A stretch of 64,000 nt of DNA from assembly GCF_036409475.1 (NCBI RefSeq), contig NZ_JAYRCK010000025.1, positions 1-64,000 of the forward strand, read 5' to 3'. The notes below the pieces were generated by a model. The model was not told where the DNA came from. It saw only the letters and a program-made list of their open reading frames with translations, and ran no database searches. The first letter of the stretch is position 1; each line of letters begins with the position of its first letter. Of this stretch, positions 12,233 through 21,631 are shown in pieces. A program made the position numbers and the translations under genes. The DNA comes from Scandinavium sp036409475. Its GTDB lineage: Bacteria > Pseudomonadota > Gammaproteobacteria > Enterobacterales > Enterobacteriaceae.

Positions 12233-15210
12233 TTCAGGTAAACGCTCCCGCTATCAATCCAGTAGTGGCTGCCGCTGTGACGGCGGTCGGCCAGGGTGTT
12301 CAGTTTTAAGGTAAGCGCATCTGGCGGGACGGACGTGCCATCCTGCAGCCAGGCATCGGCGAGCGTAAAAGCTTCCGGACCTTGTTGGTGATTGCCGCCC
12401 GTCAATTGCAAGCGCACCTGCAATACACCATCACCGGCAATAGCTTTCGCCACTTCCGGCGAGTTGATGCTCAGGGTGTAAAGCGGCGTGGCGGGCCAGC
12501 GCGCATTCGCTAACTGACGGAAGCCGAGGGTGATATTACCGCGTAAAGGGAAATGGATGCGGGCATCCAGTTTCGCCCCGGGCTTATCGAGATCCAGTTC
12601 GCTGTACCAGATGTTTTCATCGCGCAGCGTGTTGACGGTGTTATCCAGCACGCCAAGATAACGCACGGTAGAGTAAGCCCCGATGTCGGCCGCTTTAAAA
12701 TTGAAGCGCGGCAAACGTAAATCCAGCGCCAGACTGCACAGCATCGCGCCCACGGCAGCGGTTGATTTTGGGTTACCGATGCGGCCTTGCTGGCTGAAGG
12801 GATACCATTCGTGAACGTGATAGCTGTCCATCCATACCATGCGATTGACCGGAACAGGTTGCAGATAGCGGATCAACGCCTGTACGCCAGGTAAACATCC
12901 TGGTCTTCCGGTCACCAGTAAAACGTCACAGCTGTAATGAGAAATCGCTTCGCAGACAGCGTGCAGCGGGGCGGCGATCGTGAATTCACCCGCCAGCATG
13001 GCGGCATGAAGGTCGCGGAAGCTCACCTGGATGGGCGTGCTCAGCAAATCAAACGGCTCCGCGCCTGCTGGTAAAGCATGGCTGATAGCCTGACTGACAT
13101 AATTCATCACATTGCGGGTCGGCATCTGCGGCAGCAGTTCGCCAAAGGTGGCATGCAGTCCCGCTAAGGGGTCATTGATGTCGCTTTGTTCCCAGCCGCC
13201 GAGAATACCGTGAACAATCGGCATAAACAGCTGCAAAGTGGTTTGCTGGCGAAGGACTGCTTGCGTATCGATACGGCCAGAATCGCCAAACAGTGTAGCC
13301 ATTAGCGCGGGCGCATCGGCAATCCCGGCTTTTTGCAGATGTGTCTGCAACGCAGGCAGAACGCAGCGCTGAATAATGTCGAGCAGGATGTCGTCACCGG
13401 CAACTTTAAACCCTTCGCGGAACAGCAGCTCTGGCGTGATTTTGACATTGCTGCCCGTGCCATCATCCAGTCGATAATGGGTGATAGCCATGTCGGTCGT
13501 GCCGCCGCCCAAATCTACGGCAGCCACGCGGAGCGAGCGACCCGGTTTGGCACCGGCTTCCGGCTCTCTGTCCGGGCGCGAAAGGGCGGCAAAAAACGCT
13601 TCGGTCTGGCCGCCAAAGTGAGACATCGCTTCGTTGTAGAGCCACACCAGTTGGCCGCAGCTGGCTTCGTCCCATTCCATATGAATGTTCGGTACCGGCA
13701 CCACGCTTTTGTCCTGCTGTTTGGCGGTGGCGAAATCTTCATCCTGCGGATGCCAACCGAGCGCTTTCCAGACCAGGGCAATAGCCTCAAACATACGACG
13801 ACGGAAAATCTCGCGTTCCTGTTTTGGCATCGCAGAAGGCAACGTCAGAATCAAGGTACGGAGCTGGCGCGGTGAAGACGGGAAACCCAGACGCTGGCGA
13901 GTCGCAACGCTGTTAATCTGCCCCAGCGCCTGCGCAAGAATTTCACACAGCATGTGGGTCATCAGCGTGCTGCGGCTGTATTGCGGGGAAAACACCGGCA
14001 TCCGCTCATCGGGCGGCAAGGTAAACAGCGGCTGCCCGTCGTCATTCATCAAATAGGCCAGAGGGAAGGCGGCGGCTACGGGTTCGCGCTGAGTGCGGCT
14101 GTTCATCTGGCTGAAGCGCCAGTCCTGTACCGTCGGCGTTTCATCCCAAAGATAGCGGCGTGGGCTGGAAATGCCGCTGTTGCCTTCGGTGCCCAGACGC
14201 TGCATTGCCAGCTTGCGGGCTTCATCACCGACTCGCACCATCGAAGGCCAGACGAACGCATCTTCACGTCCGCTTTCTACGGAAAAATGTTGTTTACCGA
14301 AACGCGCTTCGGAGAACTCAAGACGGCTGGTGAACAGCGGCGCATTGAGGAACTGCGGCTCACTCAGCGAACGAACCTGCAATTCGGCGGTCTGGCGCAA
14401 GCCGTCGTTAGCATCACCATGATCTTCGATGATCACCCCACAGGTATGGCTGTTACCGACATCCAGAATCAGGTCCACAGGAATAGCAGGCGTGCTCACC
14501 GTGGCGGTGACAATTTTCACTTCCGGCACGCTGAGTTGCTCGCCCAGTAGCGCCAGTAAGTTCAGCCAGTGCCCTTGATATTCGAAACCACGCATGGCCT
14601 GAGTGATTTCCCGCTCGCTGCGGTTTTCCTCATGGCTGGCGTACTGAGTGAAGACTTCTCGCAGCCAGCCATCAATCCAGGTCTGGTCGAGAAAATCCGC
14701 CACTTCTTCATCACGCCAGGCGAGAGCAAAACGGGTGCCGTTGAGCAAATCATTTTCAACGGGGGCTAATCCGGAAGGCGCATCATCACGAATTTGGCTG
14801 TCGAGGGCGATAGTGACCCGGTGAGTGTTCCCGGCTGAGTCCGGCGTTGGCAGCTTGCGAATCTGTACGCGCGCCCAGTTTTCCGGGCCTTCCACAAAGG
14901 TTCGGGGCGGATTAAAACGCAGGAACGGCAGGGGGAGCCAGACGCCATCCAGCATCGCGAGCGAGTGCTCAAGCGAAAGTGTGCTTTCAGGTTTCACCAC
15001 TTCCGCCTGCTGACCATCAAGAGCAGGCAGCGTGTAGCGGCTGTTGACGATATCGTAATTCAGACGCAGCAACGGGCCGTTCGCCGTTTTACGCACAAAG
15101 CGGCCGTTGCTCAATGAATCCTGTGGCGTCAGGCCAAAATCGAGGAATTGCACGCCGCTGTTGGCAATGAGCGTGACGCTCTGTTGGTACTCGCAGAGGG
15201 TAACCAGCAT
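12229..15210 (-). CDS. srfB: SrfB-like protein with actin/Hsp70-type ATPase motifs
   Basis: A 993-residue protein of the SrfB family. The chosen ATG (15210, MLVTLCEYQQSVTLIANSG) lies just after the srfA stop; a GTG two codons upstream is less likely. It has signatures of the sugar kinase/Hsp70/actin fold: DVGNSHTCG (about 250-258, phosphate-1 loop), VAAVDLGGGTTDMAI (about 562-576, phosphate-2 loop) and LLVTGRPGCLPGVQALI (about 764-780, adenosine loop). It is therefore probably an ATP-dependent chaperone- or filament-like subunit rather than a secreted toxin. Middle gene of srfABC, with overlaps or near-overlaps on both sides. Function not established. Confidence 0.88.
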   Translation of the reverse strand: MLVTLCEYQQSVTLIANSGVQFLDFGLTPQDSLSNGRFVRKTANGPLLRLNYDIVNSRYTLPALDGQQAEVVKPESTLSLEHSLAMLDGVWLPLPFLRFNPPRTFVEGPENWARVQIRKLPTPDSAGNTHRVTIALDSQIRDDAPSGLAPVENDLLNGTRFALAWRDEEVADFLDQTWIDGWLREVFTQYASHEENRSEREITQAMRGFEYQGHWLNLLALLGEQLSVPEVKIVTATVSTPAIPVDLILDVGNSHTCGVIIEDHGDANDGLRQTAELQVRSLSEPQFLNAPLFTSRLEFSEARFGKQHFSVESGREDAFVWPSMVRVGDEARKLAMQRLGTEGNSGISSPRRYLWDETPTVQDWRFSQMNSRTQREPVAAAFPLAYLMNDDGQPLFTLPPDERMPVFSPQYSRSTLMTHMLCEILAQALGQINSVATRQRLGFPSSPRQLRTLILTLPSAMPKQEREIFRRRMFEAIALVWKALGWHPQDEDFATAKQQDKSVVPVPNIHMEWDEASCGQLVWLYNEAMSHFGGQTEAFFAALSRPDREPEAGAKPGRSLRVAAVDLGGGTTDMAITHYRLDDGTGSNVKITPELLFREGFKVAGDDILLDIIQRCVLPALQTHLQKAGIADAPALMATLFGDSGRIDTQAVLRQQTTLQLFMPIVHGILGGWEQSDINDPLAGLHATFGELLPQMPTRNVMNYVSQAISHALPAGAEPFDLLSTPIQVSFRDLHAAMLAGEFTIAAPLHAVCEAISHYSCDVLLVTGRPGCLPGVQALIRYLQPVPVNRMVWMDSYHVHEWYPFSQQGRIGNPKSTAAVGAMLCSLALDLRLPRFNFKAADIGAYSTVRYLGVLDNTVNTLRDENIWYSELDLDKPGAKLDARIHFPLRGNITLGFRQLANARWPATPLYTLSINSPEVAKAIAGDGVLQVRLQLTGGNHQQGPEAFTLADAWLQDGTSVPPDALTLKLNTLADRRHSGSHYWIDSGSVYLK

Positions 15211-15212
15211 TA

Positions 15213-16529
15213 TCACGCTCCCACTTTACGGAAAGTTAACGGCACCACGGTGCTGGCATCGTAGCGGCCAGTGCACTCAGCCACGTCGCTGGTGCTAGGC
15301 TTACAGGAGATTTCAGGCAGCGGATAACGCGAGCCATCGCTGCAACGCGCATGCCCACGGCTCTTGATCAACAACTCCCCGTTCTGATGCAGGCCAGAGA
15401 AAATATCGGCTTTGCAGACCACGTTATCGCCATGTACCAGACGAGCGCTGCCTTTGTTATTGAGAATTTGATAGCGGAGTGACAGCGGCTTACCGCTCAC
15501 CGGATCTTTCACGTCAACCAGCACACGCCAGTTACCGTTGAGGAATTTGGTGGTGCCTGCACGCATCTGGTCGGCTTCCATCACCAGCGCATCTTTAGGA
15601 ATGGCTGCGATAACCACTGGCTTAGGCTCAGGTTTTTCTTCTTTAACCGGTTCAGTCACGCTCGCCAGATGCAGCGGAAGGGCCGCTTTCAGTTCTGGCA
15701 GAGGCTCTGGCGCAGGCTGAACGTCGGCGGTTTGCGGTTCAACGTGGACGATTTCAGGTTCGGCAGACGTTGTCTGGCGTGGCCAGAGCAGCGGCCCGGC
15801 AATCGCGGCAACAATGACGGCGGCAACAGGCAGGCTCCACAGCGGCAGGCGGCGCAGTTTCTTTTCTGGCACAGCCATCGGCTCTGGTTCACTGACTTCT
15901 GGTTCTGAAACCACTTCAGGCACGGTTTCTGCTTCAGGTTCTACTGATGTCGTCAGGGCTAATGGGGCGGCAAGCAGCGGTTCGTCGGCGTGGCTTAAGG
16001 TAACGTTCAGCGGCTCTTCATCGGCGATCAGTAAAGGTTCATCTACAGGGAGCGTGTGCAGACAGCCAAACAGCTCCTCACGGGCACTTTCGTTAAGATT
16101 CACAAAGCCCCAGAAGGTGATGACCGGTTTGCCGTCGACCAGAAATACGTGGTTTTCGCCTGGGAATTGCAGCGCTTTTTCCAGCAGCGCACCAAACAGC
16201 TGTTGAGCGGTTTTGTCCGATTGCTGGCATTTGCGCGCCAGGCTCAGTGCGGCATCGGCCATCGTTTCCAGCTGATGCAGGGCACGGTCGCGCTGTTCGT
16301 CTTCAGCGGCCTTCCAGGCAACCACGTCGCCCTCAACCGGGGAATACCAGTCAACACGGTCGCCGTCATCGTTGACCTGCGGGATCGCCAGACACTCCAC
16401 CAGAGCCTGCTGTTTGCGCAGACGCAGCGTTTCACGGATTTGTAATGCTGATGCAAATACGGCCTGGCCGCCGCCGCCCACGGACTGGAAGTCGTCCAGT
16501 TTGCCGCTGCGTAAAAGAGTTTTTGCCAC
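15213..16529 (-). CDS. srfA: SrfA-like bitopic membrane protein
   Basis: A 438-residue protein, first gene of srfABC. Residues 1-190 form a cytoplasmic domain. A Pro/Glu-rich linker (about 195-222) precedes one transmembrane helix at about 229-249 (LWSLPVAAVIVAAIAGPLLW, flanked by KKLRR). A second Pro/Glu-rich stretch leads to a C-terminal periplasmic domain (about 330-438) with several cysteines likely to form disulfides. This topology would anchor a SrfB/SrfC complex to the inner membrane. The divergent upstream region is about 500 bp. Confidence 0.85.
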   Translation of the reverse strand: MAKTLLRSGKLDDFQSVGGGGQAVFASALQIRETLRLRKQQALVECLAIPQVNDDGDRVDWYSPVEGDVVAWKAAEDEQRDRALHQLETMADAALSLARKCQQSDKTAQQLFGALLEKALQFPGENHVFLVDGKPVITFWGFVNLNESAREELFGCLHTLPVDEPLLIADEEPLNVTLSHADEPLLAAPLALTTSVEPEAETVPEVVSEPEVSEPEPMAVPEKKLRRLPLWSLPVAAVIVAAIAGPLLWPRQTTSAEPEIVHVEPQTADVQPAPEPLPELKAALPLHLASVTEPVKEEKPEPKPVVIAAIPKDALVMEADQMRAGTTKFLNGNWRVLVDVKDPVSGKPLSLRYQILNNKGSARLVHGDNVVCKADIFSGLHQNGELLIKSRGHARCSDGSRYPLPEISCKPSTSDVAECTGRYDASTVVPLTFRKVGA

Positions 16530-17028
16530 GTTCTTATCCCATAGACTTTTTCACGCCTCTACTTTACGGCAGAGAACGTCAAACTAAACGGCAGAGGACA
16601 GGGCAAAAAAGGCAAATCTTCGGGCCATTGATAAGCGCCGTTTTGCTTGATTTTCGACGACACTTAAGCCAAACCAACAGCAAGGTAAGAGGGGAAAATA
16701 TCGCTTCCGTCAACAAATGACCTTAGGATTATTAGAGTGTTCTCTTTTAATTAACCCCATGGTATTAGCAGGGAGATTGCGATATTCTTATTCCCACAAA
16801 AATAAAGATGTTTTACATCACATAACTATCGACGTATTCAATGCAAGTGACTCGCCACCGGCCCCCCCCGGTGGTTTTTTTTATCTTTTTAACGCTGTCG
16901 CAGAAATGGTGAAGAAATCGTCAATATCAGCGGCTTTAGCATAACCTGATGCCCTTTGGTTATTTGCCAGAATAACTGCCCTGTGCTGTGATGAAGCCTC
17001 ATAGAATAAAACAATAAGGCTTATAACC
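16530..17028. other. 500-bp divergent intergenic region srfA / binding protein
   Basis: No protein gene seen. It should hold the srfA promoter (left part) and that of the binding-protein gene (right part). A strong terminator hairpin at 16854-16883 lies in the middle without any gene ending there, which hints at a short transcript from about 16780, where TTGCGATATTC could act as a -35 region. Confidence 0.4.
16854..16883 (+). terminator. Orphan Rho-independent terminator
   Basis: GCCACCGG and CCGGTGG flank a run of C, followed by eight T. No coding gene on this strand ends here. Confidence 0.7.
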
Positions 17029-18642
17029 ATGTCTGCAACGAAAGCATTAGCTGGGAAAACGCTGTTGGCGATTGCGCTGAGCTCTGTTCTGCCCGCAGGG
17101 GCCGCCATGGCGGCGTCGAACGACACGCTGATTTACTGCTCCGAGGCGTCACCCGAGTCCTTCAACCCGCAAATTGCCAGCTCCGGCCCTTCGTTCGTCG
17201 CCAGTTCTCAGGTGTTGTATAACCGTTTGATCAACTTTGATCCGCAAAAAAACACGCCTGTTCCTTCACTGGCGACGGCCTGGACCATTTCACCAGATGG
17301 CAAAACGTATACCTTTACTTTGCGGCAGGGTGTGAAGTTCAACAGCAACAAATACTTTAAGCCCACCCGCGACTTTAACGCGGATGACGTTATTTTCTCG
17401 GTGATGCGCCAGAAAGATGAAAATAACCCGTACCATAAAGTGTCGCAGGGTAATTATGAGTACTTCACCGATGTCGGGCTCGACAAGCTCATTAAAGACG
17501 TGAAGAAAATTGATGATTACCACGTCCAGTTTGAATTAACCGAACCGAACGCGGCGTTTCTTGCTGATTGGGGCATGGATTTCGCGTCGATTCTTTCCGC
17601 CGAATATGCGGATGCGATGCTGAAGAAAGGCACGCCGGAATATGTCGACACCTGGCCTATTGGCACCGGGCCTTACGCCTTCCAGCAGTACAAAACGGAT
17701 TCACTGATTCGCTATGTGGCTAACCCCAACTATTGGGATGGCGAGGTTCCGACTAAGCACCTGATTTTCTCCATCACGCCGAACGTCGAAACGCGCCTCG
17801 CGAAACTGCAAACTAACGAATGCCAGATTATCCCTGCGCCGTCACCGGTCCAGTTCGATGTGATTAAAAAGAACAAAGATCTGACGCTGCACGCGGTGGA
17901 AGCGCTGAACGTTGGTTATCTGGCGTTTAATACCGAGAAAAAACCGTTTGATAACGTGCTGGTTCGCCAGGCGCTGAACTACGCCACGGATAAAAAAGCG
18001 ATTGTGAATGCGGTCTTTATGGGTTCCGGCACCGTGGCAAAATCGCCGATCCCGCCAAATATGCTGGGTTACAAGAAAGACTTGCCGGACTACAGCTACG
18101 ATGTTGAAAAAGCAAAAGCCTTGCTGAAGCAAGCGGGGGTGAAAGAGGGCACGGAAGTCACTCTGTGGTCGATGCCGGTACAGCGCCCTTACAACCCGAA
18201 CTCACGCCGCATCGCCGAGATGATCCAGAATGACTGGGCGAAAGTCGGTATTAAAGCCAAAATCACCACGTATGAATGGGGCGAATACCTCTCCGGAATG
18301 CGCAAAGGTGAACACGATTCTGCGCTGTTTGGCTGGATGTCGGATAACGGCGATCCGGACAACTTTGCCGACACGCTTCTGGGCTGCAACAGCATTAAAA
18401 CCGGCTCCAACGCCGCACGCTGGTGTGATAAGGGGTATGATGATCTGGTCCAGAAAGCGAAGTTGACCAGCGACCCGGCGGCTCGTGCAAAACTGTATGA
18501 GCAGTCACAGGTGATATTCCAGCAGCAAGCACCGTGGATTGCGCTGGCGAATGGCAAAACCTTCTTCGCCACCCGCAGCAACGTCACCGGGTACAGCGTC
18601 AGCCTGATGGGCAGCGATTTTTCTAAAGTGAAACTGAATTAA
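17029..18642 (+). CDS. Peptide-type ABC transporter substrate-binding protein
   Basis: A 537-residue periplasmic binding protein of the SBP-5 (DppA/OppA) family. Residues 1-28 are a Sec signal peptide ending AAMA|AS. The mature protein has the family features: TLIYCSEASPESFNPQ at the N-terminus, SLATAWTISPDGKTYTF and QGVKFNSN in domain I, and GTGPYAF. It resembles the dipeptide-binding protein DppA most closely. No permease or ATPase genes adjoin it, so it may share another transporter's membrane part. ydcY follows by 11 bp and is probably cotranscribed. Confidence 0.9.
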   Translation: MSATKALAGKTLLAIALSSVLPAGAAMAASNDTLIYCSEASPESFNPQIASSGPSFVASSQVLYNRLINFDPQKNTPVPSLATAWTISPDGKTYTFTLRQGVKFNSNKYFKPTRDFNADDVIFSVMRQKDENNPYHKVSQGNYEYFTDVGLDKLIKDVKKIDDYHVQFELTEPNAAFLADWGMDFASILSAEYADAMLKKGTPEYVDTWPIGTGPYAFQQYKTDSLIRYVANPNYWDGEVPTKHLIFSITPNVETRLAKLQTNECQIIPAPSPVQFDVIKKNKDLTLHAVEALNVGYLAFNTEKKPFDNVLVRQALNYATDKKAIVNAVFMGSGTVAKSPIPPNMLGYKKDLPDYSYDVEKAKALLKQAGVKEGTEVTLWSMPVQRPYNPNSRRIAEMIQNDWAKVGIKAKITTYEWGEYLSGMRKGEHDSALFGWMSDNGDPDNFADTLLGCNSIKTGSNAARWCDKGYDDLVQKAKLTSDPAARAKLYEQSQVIFQQQAPWIALANGKTFFATRSNVTGYSVSLMGSDFSKVKLN

Positions 18643-18653
18643 CAGGAGAGGAT

Positions 18654-18887
18654 ATGTCACATCTGGATGAGGTCAGTGTCGCGGTGGATGCCGCCATCGA
18701 AGCCGGAGTGATCAGTGGCATGAATGAGTTGCTGATTACGCTCAGCGATGACACCGCGTTAAGCCGGGATGAGCGTTTCACCCAACAGCAGCGGTTGCGC
18801 ACGGCGATTGCCCACCATGGGCGCCAGCACAAAGAAGAACAGGATGCGCGTCACGAGCAGCTCACCAAAGGTGGCACAATCCTCTAA
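18654..18887 (+). CDS. ydcY: YdcY-like protein (DUF2526)
   Basis: A 77-residue soluble protein starting MSHLDEVSVAVDAAIEAG, preceded by AGGAGAGGAT. It is acidic and helical in its first half, with a charged C-terminus rich in His, Gln and Arg. It matches E. coli YdcY in length and position before ydcZ. The function is unknown. It lies directly downstream of the binding-protein gene, an arrangement different from E. coli, where it follows ortT. Confidence 0.8.
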   Translation: MSHLDEVSVAVDAAIEAGVISGMNELLITLSDDTALSRDERFTQQQRLRTAIAHHGRQHKEEQDARHEQLTKGGTIL

Positions 18888-18922
18888 AATTTGGTGCAAA
18901 CAAGCACATAATGCTCATCATC

Positions 18923-18958
18923 AACCCCGTTATGCTCGTAGCATGGCGGGGTTTTTTG
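18923..18958 (+). terminator. Rho-independent terminator after ydcY
   Basis: AACCCCG and CGGGGTT pair around an inner TATGCT/AGCATG stem, followed by six T. Confidence 0.82.
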
Positions 18959-18972
18959 TTGGGGAGTCAGGT

Positions 18973-19125
18973 ATGTGGTTTTTAATTGTCACGTTGTTGC
19001 TGTCAGGGCTGGCGATACAGTATCAATACAATATGAAAGATAAGGCGCTGGTGAAGCTCTACAAAGCCAAACTGGATGAGGCCACCGAGGAGCTTGAACA
19101 GTTCCGGCAACAAGGGAAACACTGA
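18973..19125 (+). CDS. Small membrane protein with coiled-coil tail
   Basis: A 50-residue protein starting MWFLIVTLLLSGLAIQYQYN after GGGGAGTCAGGT. One N-terminal transmembrane helix (2-18) is followed by a charged helix (KALVKLYKAKLDEATEELE) likely to form a coiled coil. It starts 15 bp after the preceding terminator. I do not know a named homologue. Longer upstream frames through the terminator are rejected. Confidence 0.6.
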   Translation: MWFLIVTLLLSGLAIQYQYNMKDKALVKLYKAKLDEATEELEQFRQQGKH

Positions 19126-19177
19126 TTCAGATTACAGGGATGTTCTGATAGGTCGTGCATAGGCTGGAGGGTTAAGG

Positions 19178-19618
19178 CTACTTTTGAATTATGCTAATGA
19201 TCAAATCGAGTGGGAAGATTATTTCAGCGGTATTACTGAGTTCTTCAATTGTCCACCAGTGATGATTTCGAATGACTTTCTTTTCGCTACTCGTCCATCC
19301 AGAGCGGTCGATTTCTGATTTATCAGCATGAATAATAAAGAAACGCTCGTCTGCAAGAACTGTCTCACCACTTGGTAGCATCATTTTGAAGTTTCTGGAT
19401 GCTACCTGCGGTCCTGCTGTCGTTCTTGTTAGACCCGTTTCTTCAAACAATTCGCGCAAAGCAGCTTGCTCGTAGGATTCATTGTGTTCAAGCCCGCCAC
19501 CAGGCGTTGCCCAGTATGCCTTTCCCTTCAAAGCATCATCTTTATGATAGAAATTAAAGAGCAATACCTGATTTTCAGGTGAAAGGACTATTAACCGAGA
19601 TGATGGCCGAGTACGCAC
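19178..19618 (-). CDS. NUDIX hydrolase
   Basis: A 146-residue protein with the full Nudix box G-x5-E-x7-RE-x2-EE-x-G (GGGLEHNESYEQ and RELFEETGL, about residues 42-63), which binds the metal and hydrolyses a nucleoside diphosphate linked to some group X. The substrate cannot be predicted. The likely start is a GTG at 19618, a few bases after GGGGG. It stands alone on the reverse strand, convergent with the small membrane protein gene, in a stretch of accessory enzymes. Confidence 0.85.
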   Translation of the reverse strand: MRTRPSSRLIVLSPENQVLLFNFYHKDDALKGKAYWATPGGGLEHNESYEQAALRELFEETGLTRTTAGPQVASRNFKMMLPSGETVLADERFFIIHADKSEIDRSGWTSSEKKVIRNHHWWTIEELSNTAEIIFPLDLIISIIQK

Positions 19619-19847
19619 AATGCCCCCAATATATAAAGTGTGAACAACAATTGTTGAGATTATGAAAACATAGTTTTCATTAAAAATCGCCTAACACAGC
19701 GGCATCAACTACATTCAACTTTCGCTCCTCGCTAAAAGCCATCCCGTCCGTCCGCACAGAGCCAAAAGCGCAAGCTGCTGACCCTTTTCACAAAAATGCA
19801 GCCGTTCGGAGATTTTTCCCCACTAACAGAACGATCAGAACCTTCCA

Positions 19848-20432
19848 TCATTGATTTCGCTTCACCTCGTATTGCAGGCACACTACGCCCGACGGGAAAA
19901 CGTGACTCTTCACCAGTTTCAGTGAGGTTTTGTCTTTTATGTTTTTGAACAGGGGAATGCCTTGCCCAAGCAAAACTGGATTCACGAATAGCCAATACTC
20001 ATCAATAAGGTTTTCCGCCATTAGCGCGTGAGTTGCTGAGGGGCTGCCGAATACTAAGATTTCGCTGCCCGCATTGTGCTTGAGCTTGCTGATTTCGTCG
20101 CTTAAATGGCTGCTGATGATTTGTGTATCAGGATGATTTTTTTCCGACAGGGTTGTCGACAACACCACTTTGTGGGCAGATTTATACCAACGCGAATGCG
20201 CATGGTCATGCGGGCTGGCGTCAGGCTTATCGGCTGCAGTCGGCCAGTACGATTCCATCATCTGGAAGGTGGTGCGCCCATATAAGGCGGTGTCGGTTTG
20301 CAGAATCCGTTGCTCCACGTATTCAAACAAGTCGGGGCTTATGCTTATCCAGGCCAGACTCGCCGGACCCTCAGCGGTAGAAGCGACAAAACCATCCAGC
20401 GACACATGAACAAACGACACTATTTTTCTCAT
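19848..20432 (-). CDS. Dihydrofolate-reductase-like (RibD C-terminal family) protein
   Basis: A 194-residue protein of the DHFR-like family, starting MRKIVSFVHVSLDGFVAS, the pattern found in YyaP/YwjB-type proteins, then ALYGRTTFQMME and the nucleotide-binding EILVFGSPSATHALM. It probably binds NADPH and reduces a pterin- or flavin-related substrate; the real substrate is unknown. ATG 20432 is chosen because AGAGAAAATC precedes it and homologues start at this motif, not at the upstream MRLTAL. Divergent from the DUF523 gene. Confidence 0.82.
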   Translation of the reverse strand: MRKIVSFVHVSLDGFVASTAEGPASLAWISISPDLFEYVEQRILQTDTALYGRTTFQMMESYWPTAADKPDASPHDHAHSRWYKSAHKVVLSTTLSEKNHPDTQIISSHLSDEISKLKHNAGSEILVFGSPSATHALMAENLIDEYWLFVNPVLLGQGIPLFKNIKDKTSLKLVKSHVFPSGVVCLQYEVKRNQ

Positions 20433-20571
20433 GATTTTCTCTTCGATTAAGTTTTGATGACATAGCGCTGTGAGGCGCACCAGAGTTTGGGGCGTGCTCT
20501 TTGTAGGGTAGATGAATCACGCTGTCGAGGTGGTACAATCCCTGACTTTCATCATCCATTGCAGAAAAACG

Positions 20572-21081
20572 ATGATAAATAAAATACTCGTCAGTGCTTG
20601 CCTGATGGGCTTCAAGGTTCGCTATAACGGAAGTGATAAAGCGAAGGTGATTGCTCAATTGTCTCAGTGGCAACAGGAAAAACGCTTAGTGATCCATTGC
20701 CCTGAATTGGCGGCCGGGTTGCCTGTCCCTCGTCCTCCCGCCGAAATCAAGTTTGCTGACGGCAACGATGTGATGCATGGCCGCGCCAAAATCATTGAAA
20801 ATACCGGGCTAGATGTGACTGACCATTATCAACTTGCTGCCTGGTTAGCGCTACGTGCGGCCCAGGAATCGGGTTGTCGTGCCGCTTTGTTAACGGATGG
20901 CAGCCCAACGTGTGGCAGTCAGACTATCTATGATGGTTCTTTTAACAACACCCGCAAAACAGGTATGGGTGTTGCAGCATCACTGCTCCGTGAACATGGA
21001 ATAGCTGTGTTCTCAGAAGCTCAGATCCCAGAGTTAATGCTTTGGATTGAAGAAAGAGAAGGGAAATCGACCGGTAGCTGA
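20572..21081 (+). CDS. DUF523 family protein
   Basis: A 169-residue protein starting MINKILVSACLMGFKVRYNG, the conserved start of DUF523 (YbbK-like) proteins. Conserved cysteines lie in SACLMG, CPELAAGLPVPRPPAE and DGSPTCGS, suggesting a metal or Fe-S site. Family members are small stand-alone proteins or N-terminal domains fused to DUF1722. The function is not established. An upstream in-frame ATG at 20512 is possible but lacks the family pattern. Confidence 0.85.
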   Translation: MINKILVSACLMGFKVRYNGSDKAKVIAQLSQWQQEKRLVIHCPELAAGLPVPRPPAEIKFADGNDVMHGRAKIIENTGLDVTDHYQLAAWLALRAAQESGCRAALLTDGSPTCGSQTIYDGSFNNTRKTGMGVAASLLREHGIAVFSEAQIPELMLWIEEREGKSTGS

Positions 21082-21132
21082 AATTATTCAGGGCAGGTCG
21101 GTTAGCTAATGATTTCACTGCTTTTCATAGAG

Positions 21133-21177
21133 ATCCCCTTTTGATCCCGGTATCAGGATCAAAAGGGGATTTTTTTA
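21133..21177. terminator. Strong bidirectional terminator
   Basis: A perfect 15-bp stem (ATCCCCTTTTGATCC / GGATCAAAAGGGGAT) ends in a T run rightward. It serves the DUF523 gene and, on the other strand, ydcZ. Confidence 0.85.
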
Positions 21178-21181
21178 CATG

Positions 21182-21631
21182 TCAAAACTGCCGTCTGGCC
21201 ACCAGCCACGCGCCAATCACCAGCATAATCGCACCAAAAACAGGCCCGACTAACGCCCGCCAGGGAATGCCTTGCTGACGAAGAATATCCATCGCCAGCC
21301 CACCGATAAGTTGACTGGCAACAAGCACCGCAATGGTGGTGGCCGCGCCAACGTACTGATATCCGCTGATGCTCGCAAACACGAAGAAGGAGCCGAGCAA
21401 GCCGGGAATTAACGTCCACCATTTGACGCTGGAGGCCAGTTCCTGAAAGCCGCTCAGCCCGTGCTTAATCAGCAGAATCGACACGAAAAGTACGATCCCG
21501 ACCAGCGAATTGAGCAGCATCGCAATCAGAATGGTGGAGGCTGATTGCGTAATGCGCACCATCAGCGTGTTTTGCACCACCAGCCCAATGCCCGCAGCAA
21601 TCAGAAAGGTGAGCGTTAATGACTGATTCAT
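21182..21631 (-). CDS. ydcZ: YdcZ, DMT-type inner-membrane protein
   Basis: A 149-residue integral membrane protein with about five hydrophobic helices, starting MNQSLTLTFLIAAGIGLVVQ. This is the half-size drug/metabolite-transporter-like DUF606 family, which probably works as a dimer. The substrate is unknown. The start overlaps the mnaT stop by 4 bp, indicating cotranslation with mnaT, as in E. coli. Confidence 0.88.
   Translation of the reverse strand: MNQSLTLTFLIAAGIGLVVQNTLMVRITQSASTILIAMLLNSLVGIVLFVSILLIKHGLSGFQELASSVKWWTLIPGLLGSFFVFASISGYQYVGAATTIAVLVASQLIGGLAMDILRQQGIPWRALVGPVFGAIMLVIGAWLVARRQF

Noticed and set aside
13333..14550. Open frames opposite srfB
   Set aside because: Shadow frames; srfB has full-length homology and clear ATPase motifs on the reverse strand.
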